Assembly: GCA_963674575.2 (NCBI GenBank)
Contig: CAXXQT010000002.1
Span: 124,001 to 188,000 of the forward strand
From: JAAYAY01 sp963674575
Lineage (GTDB): Bacteria > Planctomycetota > Planctomycetia > Pirellulales > Thermoguttaceae
DNA: 64,000 bases
Direction of reading: 5' to 3'
Numbering within the stretch: the stretch's first letter is position 1; every line of letters begins with the position of its first letter. The notes beneath the pieces were generated by a model, which worked only from the letters and a program-made list of their open reading frames with translations, was not told the origin of the DNA and made no database searches. The position numbers were made by a program, and so were the translations under genes. This document shows positions 41,072 to 50,031 of this stretch, piece after piece.

Positions 41072-43198
41072 ATGCGACTGTTGACCTTTGCTTTTGTGGC
41101 CGGTTTTGTTGCGGGCTCGTGTTGTCTTGCAGCGCCGCCTGCGGCGCCGACTTTTCTGGAACTGATGGCGCCGGAGCAGTTCCCCCACCCGCAGATGGGG
41201 ATGGTGGTCGAGTCGGCGGAAATGGCCGAGGGGGTGATCCGCGTTCGGACGACGGGGGCGACGATCGAGATCGATACAGCCTCGGGCGAGATGCGGTTTG
41301 CTCAGCGGATCGGTCACGAGCGTCCGGTGGCCGTGGTGCGGCTGGGCCGATCTCTTGAAGGGGCTGCGCTGGTCGATCGAGGCCCGGGAATGGCACGGAT
41401 CACGTTCCGCGAGCCGGCGTTGGCCGTCCGGATCAACGGCGACTCGTTGTGCATGCTGCACGCGAAAGAGGCGCTCGCGGTTGCCGTGGACCGCAAGATC
41501 GACGTTGCCTGGCATTCGTCCTACCAGAACAACCACCTGATGGTCGACGAGTGGGGCGGGTTCGGGCTCTATTGTTCGGAGCGGGGCCTGGACGACCGGT
41601 ATGATCCGTATCTGCCCACGGTGGCGACGGTTCCGCTGCCTCGGGACAGCGTTCTCTGGCTGGGCGTGTGTCCGCCGAAGCCGTACGATTGGGAGCGTTC
41701 CGTTACCGACAACGTTGTGTGGCACTGGACGCGGGGAGATGCCTATCCGGCCGACGACGTGCTACGGTCCTGGAAGGCCCACGGCAACATCGTGCTGCTG
41801 CAGTCGGAGGTGAAGCTTTGGAAGGATTGGAACCTGGATTTCGTTCCCAGGGAGGGGCCAGAGGAATTTGCCCGGGTGCGCCGCACGCTCCACGATATGG
41901 GCATGCGGTTCATCGTCTACACGAGTCCGTTCTATTTTCTCCGTGGAACGGCGTTGGAGCCGCAGGCTTTCAACAGCTTTGAGGGGTTCACGAATTGGCC
42001 GCCGGGGACGCCAACGGGCGAGAACATGGGGCTCTTCCTGCCCGCGATTCGACGGGTGATGTCAGAATACAAGCCGGACGGTCTCTATTTCGACGGGCAG
42101 TATGCGCACAATCCGGCGGCGCTCTACGCGCTGGCGCGGAGCGCACGGGAAATCGTGGGCGAAGACGGGATCCTCGAATGGCACTCGACCTCGGCCCTGG
42201 GCAACAAGGAATGTTATCTGCCGCAGGCGGACGCTTATGTGGACTTCATTCTGCGTGGAGAAGGCAGGGGCACCAGGTATGCGGATTTCGACTACATGCG
42301 GTTCTTTGTTTCCGGCTACAACGTGAACAACTCGATCGGCGTGCTCTGCAACAACGGACCGCCGGGCATGACGCGGGAACTGGCGCGGGACGTGCTGCGA
42401 GCCAACGCCCGGTTTCACACGCTTGCGGGATGGATCCCCAATGAGACGACGATGCAGATTCTGAGCGAGGAGTATACGAGCAAGCTCACATCGGGGTTGA
42501 AGGAAACGGTTGACCGGGAAGTCGACCGGCGGCAGGCGGAGGTGGCGAGGAAGGCCGCGGCGATGCAGGCGGAGCGTGAGACGCTGACTCGGCCCGCACG
42601 GCTTGGGAAGGCGGCGTACGAGCTGCGTTTCGAGGGGCTGCCGCAGGGCGAACAGCACGTGTCGCCAGCCAACGACGAGGTCTTTTCGGTCGGCGACGGT
42701 GTGCTTTGCGTCCGCGCTCATGCGCATACGTTTGCCTACCTAACGATTCCACTGAGCGATTTGAAGCGGGTGCAGGCGATGGAGGTGAAGATTCGGCAGG
42801 GGAGCGACGGCGGGATGTCGTGGGGGCCTGCCGCGATGCTGCGCTGGGCCAACGGCGCCACGCTTCGTGTGGGGACACGTTCGGGCGGCACCCTGCAGTC
42901 CGACATCAACGGAGATCAGCAGTACGGGGGTCAACACGATCCGAACAAGTGGGTCTGGCTCCGTGCACGGTGGCTTTCGACGTGCGGTGTTGTTGAATGC
43001 AGCACGGACGGGGTGACGTATGAACGGCTCTGGACGTTCGAACAGGGAAATACGTTCGAACAGGGAAATACGTTCGAGGGGGCGCCGGCAGCGCTTCTTG
43101 TGGGCAAGGTCCCGTTCAACGGCCAGCCGCACGACCACTCACAGGCCGGCAGTCTGGGAGAATGCGAGATCGGCCAGGTGCGGCTGTTTGGAGAGTAG
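41072..43198 (+). CDS. secreted glycoside-hydrolase-like protein
   Basis: 708 residues with a signal peptide MRLLTFAFVAGFVAGSCCLAA. Residues about 30-200 form a beta-rich N-terminal domain; residues about 230-480 look like a TIM barrel (VLRSWKAHGNIVLLQSEVKLWKDWNLDF, MGMRFIVYTSPFYF, VMSEYKPDGLYFDGQYAHNPAALYALAR). The Asp in PDGLYFDGQ sits where clan-D/alpha-galactosidase-like barrels carry a catalytic acid. Residues about 520-700 resemble a concanavalin-like sandwich. I cannot assign a family with certainty. Near residues 655-670 an 18-bp unit is duplicated in tandem, giving FEQGNTFEQGNTFEG. It converges on a sialidase-like gene. Confidence 0.65.
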   Translation: MRLLTFAFVAGFVAGSCCLAAPPAAPTFLELMAPEQFPHPQMGMVVESAEMAEGVIRVRTTGATIEIDTASGEMRFAQRIGHERPVAVVRLGRSLEGAALVDRGPGMARITFREPALAVRINGDSLCMLHAKEALAVAVDRKIDVAWHSSYQNNHLMVDEWGGFGLYCSERGLDDRYDPYLPTVATVPLPRDSVLWLGVCPPKPYDWERSVTDNVVWHWTRGDAYPADDVLRSWKAHGNIVLLQSEVKLWKDWNLDFVPREGPEEFARVRRTLHDMGMRFIVYTSPFYFLRGTALEPQAFNSFEGFTNWPPGTPTGENMGLFLPAIRRVMSEYKPDGLYFDGQYAHNPAALYALARSAREIVGEDGILEWHSTSALGNKECYLPQADAYVDFILRGEGRGTRYADFDYMRFFVSGYNVNNSIGVLCNNGPPGMTRELARDVLRANARFHTLAGWIPNETTMQILSEEYTSKLTSGLKETVDREVDRRQAEVARKAAAMQAERETLTRPARLGKAAYELRFEGLPQGEQHVSPANDEVFSVGDGVLCVRAHAHTFAYLTIPLSDLKRVQAMEVKIRQGSDGGMSWGPAAMLRWANGATLRVGTRSGGTLQSDINGDQQYGGQHDPNKWVWLRARWLSTCGVVECSTDGVTYERLWTFEQGNTFEQGNTFEGAPAALLVGKVPFNGQPHDHSQAGSLGECEIGQVRLFGE

Positions 43199-43287
43199 AC
43201 GGGTCTCCGAAGTTAACCGCATGGCCGGCGCGTGGAGGCGGCAGGTTGGGACGCCAAGCTGAGCTTTCGTCTCTTGTGGCTGACGCC

Positions 43288-43309
43288 ACACGGCTTCGAG
43301 AAGCCGTGT
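43288..43309. terminator. hairpin between convergent genes
   Basis: ACACGGCTTC at 43288-43297 pairs perfectly with GAAGCCGTGT at 43300-43309. It lies between the convergent glycosidase-like and sialidase-like genes. There is no U-tract, so termination is a guess. Confidence 0.4.
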
Positions 43310-43355
43310 CGCCCGGTGGCATGCGGCCGGTACCTGACTCCGGAAAACTCCATGC

Positions 43356-43419
43356 CAGGTCCCGCTCGGCGAGCGGTGACCTACCCGCATCAGGTCCCGC
43401 TCGGCGAGCGGTGACCTAC
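43356..43419. repeat. two direct copies of a 29-bp GGTCCCGCTCGGCGAGCGGTGACC unit (family N)
   Basis: Identical 29-bp copies at 43356-43384 and 43391-43419, each with an internal CCGCTCGGCGAGCGG palindrome, are spaced 35 bp. The second copy supplies the stop codon of the minus-strand sialidase-like gene (43416-43418). Confidence 0.9.
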
Positions 43420-45068
43420 TTTGGCGGCGTCCAGCGGGTGAGGCAGATGTGGGTGATGTTATCGAGGGCGTTGAAGTAGTAGATGGTGGCGAGGGTGTCG
43501 TTGGGAAGGCGCTGGGTGATGGGGTAGCCCAGGTCGCTGCCGCTGCCGAAGCCGTCGGCCCGAAGGACGATTTCGTGGTCCGTGTCCCAGGTCTTGCCGC
43601 CGTCGCGGCTGAGGCAGGCGCGGATTCCCATGGGGGCGCGACGGACGCCGTAGGTGGCGACGAGGCGGTCGTCGGGCAGTCGCAGCACGTGGGCCGGGTA
43701 GCCCCAGATGCCCGTGTTGATGGGCGGCGACCAGGTTCTGCCTTGATCGGTCGACGTGGCCTCGTAGAGGTAGCCGGCATTCTTCTTGTCGGATGATTCG
43801 GCCGTGCGGAGAAGGGCGACCACGTGGCCTTCGGCGTTGGCGATCAGGGCGGTTTCGTTGTAGCTCATTTGATCGTTGCCGAGGGCCATGGGCAGGCATT
43901 GCCAACGGTCGCCGTCGTCCTCGCTCCGCAAGACATAGGCGCTTCTTTGCTTGCCGGGCCCGGTTCCGTAGATCGCCACCAGTCGCACGCCGCCGCCGAG
44001 GTTCAAGCGGGATGCCTGGTGAAAGGTCATCATGCCGCTGGCCGGCGGGACCTCGATCTCCTGCCAGGGACGAATCGTCTCTCCGTCAACCGAGCGAACC
44101 ATAGAGCGGGCGCCGCTCAGGTAAGCCACCGTGCCGGGGCGGACGAAGCGGACGGTGTAGCCTTTCTCCTTGAGGCGGTCCTGCTCGCTCTCATCCGCGT
44201 AGCGCCAACCGATGGCGTTGGCGAGGGCGAGATTGCCGTCGGCCCGGACGGTTTGCGGATCGTAGGTCGGCACGTCCTTGCCGGCTTCTTCCCAGGTGAT
44301 CCCGCCGTCGCGGCTCACCATCCTTGCGGAGCCGCCCGTGTTGTCGATGTGGCTGCGGCGGGTTCGCGTGCCAAAACTGGAGACCAGCGTGCCATCGTCG
44401 TACTGGTAGAGGCTGGGGAAGCAGGCGTAGACGTCTTCCTGCTTGTAGACGATGTGGTGGGTGGCATGGGGCCAGACGTCGACGTGGGGCTGTTCGGCGG
44501 TCCAGGTGACATAGTCCCACCAGGCCTCGCCCGTGGCGGCCGAACTGAGGCTGCCAAAGCCGACGATGTTGCGGCCCGAGTGGGCGTCCCAGGTGGACTT
44601 GCCGGTGAGATCGAGGAGGACGGTGCCGTCGACTTTCACGAGGGCGTCGTCGCCGAGCATTTCGATGCGGACGACGTGGAAATCATCCGCCAGGTTGACG
44701 TCGGCCTGAACCTCAAGGCGATGGATTTCGATGCGATCGGGATAGAGGGTGAGCCCGACTTCGCGGACGCCGTCGGCGGCCACGAGGATGACGCCGGCGG
44801 GGCCGGAGCATTGGGCCACCTTGACGCGGGCTTCGAGCGAGTGGGGGCGGCTCGCGTCGGCGCCCCAGCCGGAACTGATGAATTGCAGTTGGCCGTGGGA
44901 GGTACCGCGGTCGACCACGTGGAGCGTGCCGTCTTCGACGGTGACGGAGCAGTTTTCGACTTGGTGGGACGACCACGGCGGGCGGGCTTCGCCGGGCAGG
45001 GTGGAGCCGTCGCAGGTGAGGGAATGGGTAATTGCCAAGGCGGCGAGGAGAGTGAGGATGGATGTCAT
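43416..45068 (-). CDS. sialidase-like BNR-repeat exo-enzyme
   Basis: 550-residue secreted protein with a signal peptide MTSILTLLAALAITHSLT. Residues about 25-190 form a concanavalin-like sandwich (LQFISSGWGADASRPHSLEARVKVAQCSGPAGVILV). Residues about 200-545 form a six-bladed propeller with four Asp boxes: SRDGGITWEE, SEDDGDRWQC, STDQGRTWSPP and SRDGGKTWDTD. Exo-alpha-sialidases use this fold; the catalytic arginine triad, Glu and Tyr are not firmly placed here, so the true substrate may be another sugar. The ATG at 45068 lacks a clear Shine-Dalgarno sequence. It may work with the convergent glycosidase-like protein on the same polymer, which is inference only. Confidence 0.82.
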   Translation of the reverse strand: MTSILTLLAALAITHSLTCDGSTLPGEARPPWSSHQVENCSVTVEDGTLHVVDRGTSHGQLQFISSGWGADASRPHSLEARVKVAQCSGPAGVILVAADGVREVGLTLYPDRIEIHRLEVQADVNLADDFHVVRIEMLGDDALVKVDGTVLLDLTGKSTWDAHSGRNIVGFGSLSSAATGEAWWDYVTWTAEQPHVDVWPHATHHIVYKQEDVYACFPSLYQYDDGTLVSSFGTRTRRSHIDNTGGSARMVSRDGGITWEEAGKDVPTYDPQTVRADGNLALANAIGWRYADESEQDRLKEKGYTVRFVRPGTVAYLSGARSMVRSVDGETIRPWQEIEVPPASGMMTFHQASRLNLGGGVRLVAIYGTGPGKQRSAYVLRSEDDGDRWQCLPMALGNDQMSYNETALIANAEGHVVALLRTAESSDKKNAGYLYEATSTDQGRTWSPPINTGIWGYPAHVLRLPDDRLVATYGVRRAPMGIRACLSRDGGKTWDTDHEIVLRADGFGSGSDLGYPITQRLPNDTLATIYYFNALDNITHICLTRWTPPK

Positions 45069-45500
45069 TGTTAATGCAGATTCAATACTGGAAACGGTTT
45101 AAGAAGAAGGGCGGAACGCACGGAGGGAGACGCCTTGCCTGCCGCCCACGGATTATAGCGGGTCGTTTGCGGAGAATCACCATGAGGGGGCTGCATGGGC
45201 CGGTAATACCAAAGTGTTGCTGTCAGGTTTGTGCCGTGGTGGGGCGGTGTTGAGGATCAAAGGCGGAGCGGCTCATGAGATCCCGAGTTTGCCCTGGTTG
45301 GCCGGTTGAGGTGTTTCTTGGGGGGGGTGGAGTTTCCGGGATTGACAATGGTTGTCAGCATTTGGGGATGCGTTTAGAATGCGCCGTGATGGTGGGCCAG
45401 TGTGGGTGCTTCACTTCTTCTTCTCTTCAGGGCAATACAGGGTCGAGAGTAGGGTGGACACATTTTCTCCATGGGTCATTTGTTTTGTGAAAAGGAGAGA
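45069..45500. promoter_or_regulatory. divergent gap with a TTGACAA-n3-TTGTCA inverted repeat
   Basis: The 432-bp space between the sialidase-like and LEPR-XLL genes has no supported gene. TTGACAA at 45342-45348 faces TTGTCA at 45352-45357 across three bases. TTGACA could also serve as a -35 box, but no well-spaced -10 was found. Confidence 0.3.
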
Positions 45501-48254
45501 ATGGTGGAACGTTTGCGCGGAAACACACTGTCAGGGGAGAAACGACTTCGTTTTGAGTCACTCGAGTCAAGGAATCTGCTCTCGGTGAGCGGCGCTGCGG
45601 CGTCGGGAGCCGGCGAGGTGGACCATGTGGCCCTGGGGCTTCCTTACGATCGGAGCGATTGGTTTGAGCCCCATCTTTCAAGCGATGGGAGCTGCGTGGC
45701 GTTCACGACGATCAGCTCACTGGTGGCAGAGGACACGAACGGCGTTGCCGACGTGTACGTTGTCGACCTGGAGACCGACGAGGTGACCTGGGCGTCGGCC
45801 ACGTACAACGGGAGTCAGCCCGATGGCGGCTCGTGGAAGCCGGAGATCAGTCTGGACGGGCGTTACGTGGCGTTCATGTCGAAGGCCGACAACCTGGTGG
45901 CCGAGGACGACGATCCTTCGTTTGACCTTTTTGTTTTCGATCGGGAGACGGAGGTCCTCGAGTGCATCACGGCTGACGTGGATGGCGACGCGCTTTCGCC
46001 GCGATTCAGCGGCGACGCGGAGATGGTTGTCTACGAGTTCGAGATTGGGGACACGATCGCGGGGGACGCCAACGCTTCGACGAAGGACATCATTTTGTAC
46101 GATCGAACGTCAGGCGAGCGTCTTGTCGTTACGGAAGGCTACGACGGCGAGACCGGCAATTCGATCTCCTGGCGTCCTCACTTGAGCGACGACGGGCGGT
46201 TTGTCGTCTTCCAGTCCAAGTCCAGCAACCTCGTGCCGAACGACGACTCGGGGACGTGGGACGTGTTCGTTTATGACATGTTGGACGACACGATGGAGTG
46301 TGTGAGCGTCGATGCGAGCGGCGATCCCGTTGGCGGAAGCCAGTCCATCCGCATTAGCGCGAACGGGGACTACGTGACGTTCGAGTCGTCGTCCATGAAT
46401 TTGACGGCGCCGAATACCGACGTCTACTCGAACATTTTCCTGCTCGATCGAAGCACAAGCGAACTGATCTCCATTGCTGGCGACGGTTCGCCCGACGATG
46501 CACGGGCGGTCGTCCGGCCTGATATCAGCGCCGACGGGCGCTGCGTGGTGTATAGTGCGTCGACATCGAGTGGCTATCCCACTTCTTCGTTCACCCAGTC
46601 CGACATCTACGTGTATGATCGTCTGACCGGCGAGACGGCGTGTGTGAGCGTTGCAACGGACGGTTTGCCGTCGGCGGCGACGACCGCCTACGCGTCGATC
46701 AGCGCGGACGGGAGCGGGATCGCGTTTCTTTCGGACGCCACGACGATCGTCTCGGGGGTCGATCCGAGTTCGATGGACCTGTTCGTGATGGCCAATCCGC
46801 TTCTTCAGGAAACGGAACTGGGGGAGACCGCGTTCTTTGCGGCCGAGGGGCTCGACCTTTCGGAGGGCAGCGTGGCGTGTTCTTTTTCCACGGCAAACGC
46901 TGGGCTGCTGACCGTGGAGGGGAGCCTTATGACGCTGCCGGGCGATGTGACGCTCCAGTTGTATGACGGCGAGGGGACCCTCGTCGAGGAGGTGACCGGC
47001 GCGGACGAGGACGCGAGACTCGATCTGACGGCGGCGGCCGGAACGGCTTATTCTCTCTGGGTAAGCGGCACGGCGACCGACGTGGACCTGCGGATTTGCA
47101 GCATGGTCGAACAGTTCGGGACGTCGGTGATCGTTCACGGCACGGACGAGGGCGACGTGTTGGCCTGCGAGGCGGGGGCGACCCATCTGGTGACGGTGAA
47201 CTCGGTCGAGTACGAGTTCGATTCGAGCGAGGTTCGTTCGGTTCACCTTGCGTGCGGAGCGGGAACGGACGAGGTTTCGCTCGTCGGTTCGACGGCGTCG
47301 AGCCGGCTTTTCAGCTATGCCGACCGGGCGACGCTCGCGGATTCGAAGGCTGGCTACCGGTTCACCGTGGAGGGGGTCGAGAGTCTGGCGGTTGACGCGC
47401 CCGGCGCGGGACGCGAGTATGCATTTCTCTATGATTCGACCGGGCAAGACAGCCTGGATGCCACACCGGAACGGGTGATCTTCACGCGGGCGGTGGGAAC
47501 GGAGGAGGAAACGACCACGACCGTCACGGGGTTCCAGTACGTGTATGCCTTTGCAACGGAAGGCGACGGCGACGAGGCGAGCCTGAGCGGGTCGGAGAGT
47601 TCGCGAGACCGGTTCTACGGGTACGCGGAACGCAGCATTCTGGCGGATGTTGGACGGAGCTTTTACTTCTACGCCCGAGGATTCGGCTCGGTGGCGGCCG
47701 CTTCGGTCGGCAGCGCGACGAGCTATGCCACTCTCTACGACAGTCCGGGGGACGATCGCCTGGAGACGACGCCGACGTCGGCGAGCATGGAGCGTGAGGG
47801 AACGTGGACGGATACGGTGGTGACCGGTTTCCGGCGCGTTAACGCCTACGCGATCCGCGGCGGCACCGATACGGCCAGCTTGACGGGCAATGAGGCGGGC
47901 GGCAATCGCTATCGGGCCTATCCGACCTACGTGACGCTCACGGATGGTGCGGCGTCGTTCTACCACTCTGCACGCGGGTTCGATTCCACGGTGGCCTACG
48001 GTTCGCAGACGGACACGTCGAGCGATCGGGCGTATCTCTACGATTCTCGCGGGGACGACACGTTGAGTGCGGCCTTCCTGGACGGTGGCGAATATCAGGG
48101 CGCCGTGTTGACGGACACGGCCGGGACGTACGAGAACTCGATCGCCTACTTCGATTACGTCCTTGCCCGCTCGACGGATCGGGACACGACCGACACGATC
48201 GACGTGGACGAGGAGCTGCTGGCGTACCGCCTGCTTTACTTCGGAACGTGGTAG
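45501..48254 (+). CDS. LEPR-XLL-like secreted protein with a seven-bladed propeller
   Basis: 917 residues. After a short basic N-terminus, KRLRFESLESRNLLS resembles the planctomycete LEPR-XLL motif (FExLExRxLLS) found near the start of giant surface and adhesion proteins. Residues about 50-430 contain seven TolB/PD40-type blades, each with S(A/D)DGxxVxF followed by DIYVYDRxTG (for example SLDGRYVAFMS...DLFVFDRET). From about residue 440 there is a pre-peptidase C-like sandwich, then three repeats of about 90 residues, each with a YADRATL/YAERSIL start and a LYDSxGDD end. AAAGGAGAGA lies directly before this ATG, so I prefer it to one ten codons upstream. A surface role is likely; no ligand can be named. 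Confidence 0.85.
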   Translation: MVERLRGNTLSGEKRLRFESLESRNLLSVSGAAASGAGEVDHVALGLPYDRSDWFEPHLSSDGSCVAFTTISSLVAEDTNGVADVYVVDLETDEVTWASATYNGSQPDGGSWKPEISLDGRYVAFMSKADNLVAEDDDPSFDLFVFDRETEVLECITADVDGDALSPRFSGDAEMVVYEFEIGDTIAGDANASTKDIILYDRTSGERLVVTEGYDGETGNSISWRPHLSDDGRFVVFQSKSSNLVPNDDSGTWDVFVYDMLDDTMECVSVDASGDPVGGSQSIRISANGDYVTFESSSMNLTAPNTDVYSNIFLLDRSTSELISIAGDGSPDDARAVVRPDISADGRCVVYSASTSSGYPTSSFTQSDIYVYDRLTGETACVSVATDGLPSAATTAYASISADGSGIAFLSDATTIVSGVDPSSMDLFVMANPLLQETELGETAFFAAEGLDLSEGSVACSFSTANAGLLTVEGSLMTLPGDVTLQLYDGEGTLVEEVTGADEDARLDLTAAAGTAYSLWVSGTATDVDLRICSMVEQFGTSVIVHGTDEGDVLACEAGATHLVTVNSVEYEFDSSEVRSVHLACGAGTDEVSLVGSTASSRLFSYADRATLADSKAGYRFTVEGVESLAVDAPGAGREYAFLYDSTGQDSLDATPERVIFTRAVGTEEETTTTVTGFQYVYAFATEGDGDEASLSGSESSRDRFYGYAERSILADVGRSFYFYARGFGSVAAASVGSATSYATLYDSPGDDRLETTPTSASMEREGTWTDTVVTGFRRVNAYAIRGGTDTASLTGNEAGGNRYRAYPTYVTLTDGAASFYHSARGFDSTVAYGSQTDTSSDRAYLYDSRGDDTLSAAFLDGGEYQGAVLTDTAGTYENSIAYFDYVLARSTDRDTTDTIDVDEELLAYRLLYFGTW

Positions 48255-48269
48255 TGCCAGGTCGAACTT

Positions 48270-48302
48270 CCGGGGCGGCGGGGTGATGGACCGCCGCTCC
48301 GG
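48270..48302 (+). terminator. hairpin after the LEPR-XLL protein gene
   Basis: A 12-bp GC-rich stem (48270-48281 with 48291-48302, one wobble) lies 16 bp behind the stop. The following sequence has only scattered T residues, so it may be a rho-independent terminator of modest strength. Confidence 0.45.
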
Positions 48303-48399
48303 GTGGTGTCTCGATTGCGCCAGACCGATGCGCGAGGTTGTTTGAGTGGGAGGAAGCGGCGACCGGAGAGGGGGCCGCCTCGCGTGGCCTGTCAGGCGA

Positions 48400-49074
48400 T
48401 CAAATGGCCAGCCGATCGAAGTCCAGGGCGTAGCGGTTGCGTACGAAGAGGACGCCGGCGTCGCCCTCGCTGACGCGGGCGTAGAGATCGTGGGTCATGG
48501 TGGCGAATTCATCGCGCCGCCCGTTTTCATACTCGGCCGTGATGTAATAGGTGGTCGAAGCCGAGGAGTTCTGCCCTCCGCCGGAGACCTGGGTGCGCTT
48601 GCCGGCGATGATGGCCGCGTGGGATTGGATGGGTGCGCTGCGAAAGGCGCCCGTGCTCTTCACATGCTTGGCGAGCATGAAAACGCCGAGGACGATGAAA
48701 CCGCCTGGCACCAAGGCCATGAAGGCCGGCATGAGGGCAAAGCCTCCGCCCATGGGGCCCATGCGGGAGAAGCCGGCGGCCGTTCCTGCCATGCCCAGCA
48801 TCATCATGCCGATGAAGCCGGCGGCCATGATGAAGATGACCAGGAAGAGGATCGGAGCGACGGTGGCCAAGGGCGACATCTGCGGCAAACGGGCCTGGCG
48901 CAAGGGCGAATGTCGCTCGGCCCATGCTGGAGATTGGCGGATCCGGGCGAACACGTCGCGATCCTTGGAGGGAGCTACCGCCACCGCGGGCACAACCCGA
49001 TCCCAGGTTGAGCCGCAGTACTCGCAGGTTGATTGTCCTTGGGGCAATTCAGCCCCGCAGCTCTCGCACCGCAT
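48400..49074 (-). CDS. zinc-ribbon membrane protein with DUF2500-like C-terminal domain
   Basis: 224 residues. The N-terminus MRCESCGAELPQGQSTCEYCGSTW is a four-cysteine zinc ribbon (CxxC...CxxC). Two hydrophobic helices follow at about 75-100 (VAPILFLVIFIMAAGFIGMMMLG) and 120-140 (MPAFMALVPGGFIVLGVFML). The C-terminal 75 residues (HAAIIAGKRTQVSGGG...YYITAEYENGRRDEFATM ... EGDAGVLFVRNRYALDFDRL) look like a DUF2500/DUF3592-type beta domain. GAGAAG precedes the ATG at 49074; a long upstream extension is unsupported. The function is unknown. It stands between the LEPR-XLL gene and another zinc-ribbon membrane protein gene, with which it diverges. Confidence 0.8.
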   Translation of the reverse strand: MRCESCGAELPQGQSTCEYCGSTWDRVVPAVAVAPSKDRDVFARIRQSPAWAERHSPLRQARLPQMSPLATVAPILFLVIFIMAAGFIGMMMLGMAGTAAGFSRMGPMGGGFALMPAFMALVPGGFIVLGVFMLAKHVKSTGAFRSAPIQSHAAIIAGKRTQVSGGGQNSSASTTYYITAEYENGRRDEFATMTHDLYARVSEGDAGVLFVRNRYALDFDRLAI

Positions 49075-49359
49075 CGCTTCTCGATCCCATCCGCAAGGCC
49101 CGACCAAGCAAACCACCGGGAAGTGATTATAACTCAAACTTCCCGCTCGTGGGAGGGGGCAGCATGAAAAGGCAGGGCTTTGCAGTTTCCTGCGGCAAGA
49201 AAGGGGTGGGCGCTCTGGCCGATCGGGGGGGCTTGTTGATAGGATGCGAGGTGTCTGAGTCGTCCAAATATGGGCGTCTTTCGTCCGAGGCTTCTGGCTG
49301 GCGGCCTCTCCCCAGGTATGATTCCAGTTTCGGATGCGGGAGTCTTGCGGGGAGATGCG

Positions 49360-49890
49360 GTGGCTTTTAAGGTGGGATGTCCTACATGTGGTCGGTGGTT
49401 TCTTGCCCGGGACGATCTGGCGGGCCAGCCGATTTCGTGCCCCGTATGTGGGGTGGCGTTTCAGATGCCGAGTCCTGATAGGGCGGCGCAATCGGCAGTC
49501 CCTGTGGCCACACCTCTTCCGGCCAGCGCCATCAGGCAGGCCAGCCTGCTGGACGAAGAACTCGCCCAGTCGGCAACGAGGCGGCCACAGGTGGAGACAT
49601 CCGCTCCGGCGCCGAGGCGACCGGTGCTGAGGCGGTCCCTCCGTCGGCTGCAACGAAGGGGGCGTTCCGTCAGCATGTTGGAAATGGCAGTGATGCTCTT
49701 CTGTTCCCTCTGGTTCTTGGAAGGAACGTATCGGTGCGTCTTCTGCACGCTCGAAGGAGACTTCGGCTGTGGCTTCCTTTTGGGTCTCGCTTCTCTTGGG
49801 TCTGCGGTGCGTCTGATGGACAGACCAATTGTCGCGGCTCCGGTGATGATCTCGACGTTGATCATCATCGGGGTCATGTTGGCAACTTAG
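49360..49890 (+). CDS. small zinc-ribbon membrane protein
   Basis: 176 residues. FKVGCPTCGRWFLARDDLAGQPISCPVCGVAFQ near the N-terminus is a zinc-ribbon with two CxxC pairs about 15 residues apart, similar to a MJ0042-type finger. A proline-rich linker and a basic stretch (RRPVLRRSLRRLQRRGRS) follow, then two hydrophobic helices at about 105-125 and 150-174. The GTG at 49360 is chosen because GGGGAGA lies about 5 bases upstream and the zinc ribbon begins immediately; an ATG at 49318 and one at 49270 are in frame alternatives. No specific function is known. It shares a zinc-ribbon-plus-membrane layout with the divergent protein at 48400-49074. Confidence 0.6.
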   Translation: MAFKVGCPTCGRWFLARDDLAGQPISCPVCGVAFQMPSPDRAAQSAVPVATPLPASAIRQASLLDEELAQSATRRPQVETSAPAPRRPVLRRSLRRLQRRGRSVSMLEMAVMLFCSLWFLEGTYRCVFCTLEGDFGCGFLLGLASLGSAVRLMDRPIVAAPVMISTLIIIGVMLAT

Positions 49891-49960
49891 CGGAGACTCT
49901 TTTTCGAGGATATGGATTTCTCATTTGAGAGGACCATCGCGGCGGAAGCGGCACACTGGC

Positions 49961-49988
49961 AATGGCTGGCAAGCAGCCAGTGGTACCC
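49961..49988. repeat. degenerate element E palindrome
   Basis: GGCTG-GCAAG-CAGCC within CACTGG...CCAGTGG resembles element E (cores at 18789-18808 and 21271-21290). It lies between the convergent zinc-ribbon and AAA ATPase genes. Confidence 0.45.
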
Positions 49989-50031
49989 GAAGCGCAGGCA
50001 GTGGCGTCCAAAACGCGGAGGCTGACAGAGC

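Noticed and set aside
46110..47966. 618-residue minus-strand frame opposite the LEPR-XLL gene
   Set aside because: Arg/His-rich antisense translation with no motif; the plus strand shows clear propeller repeats.
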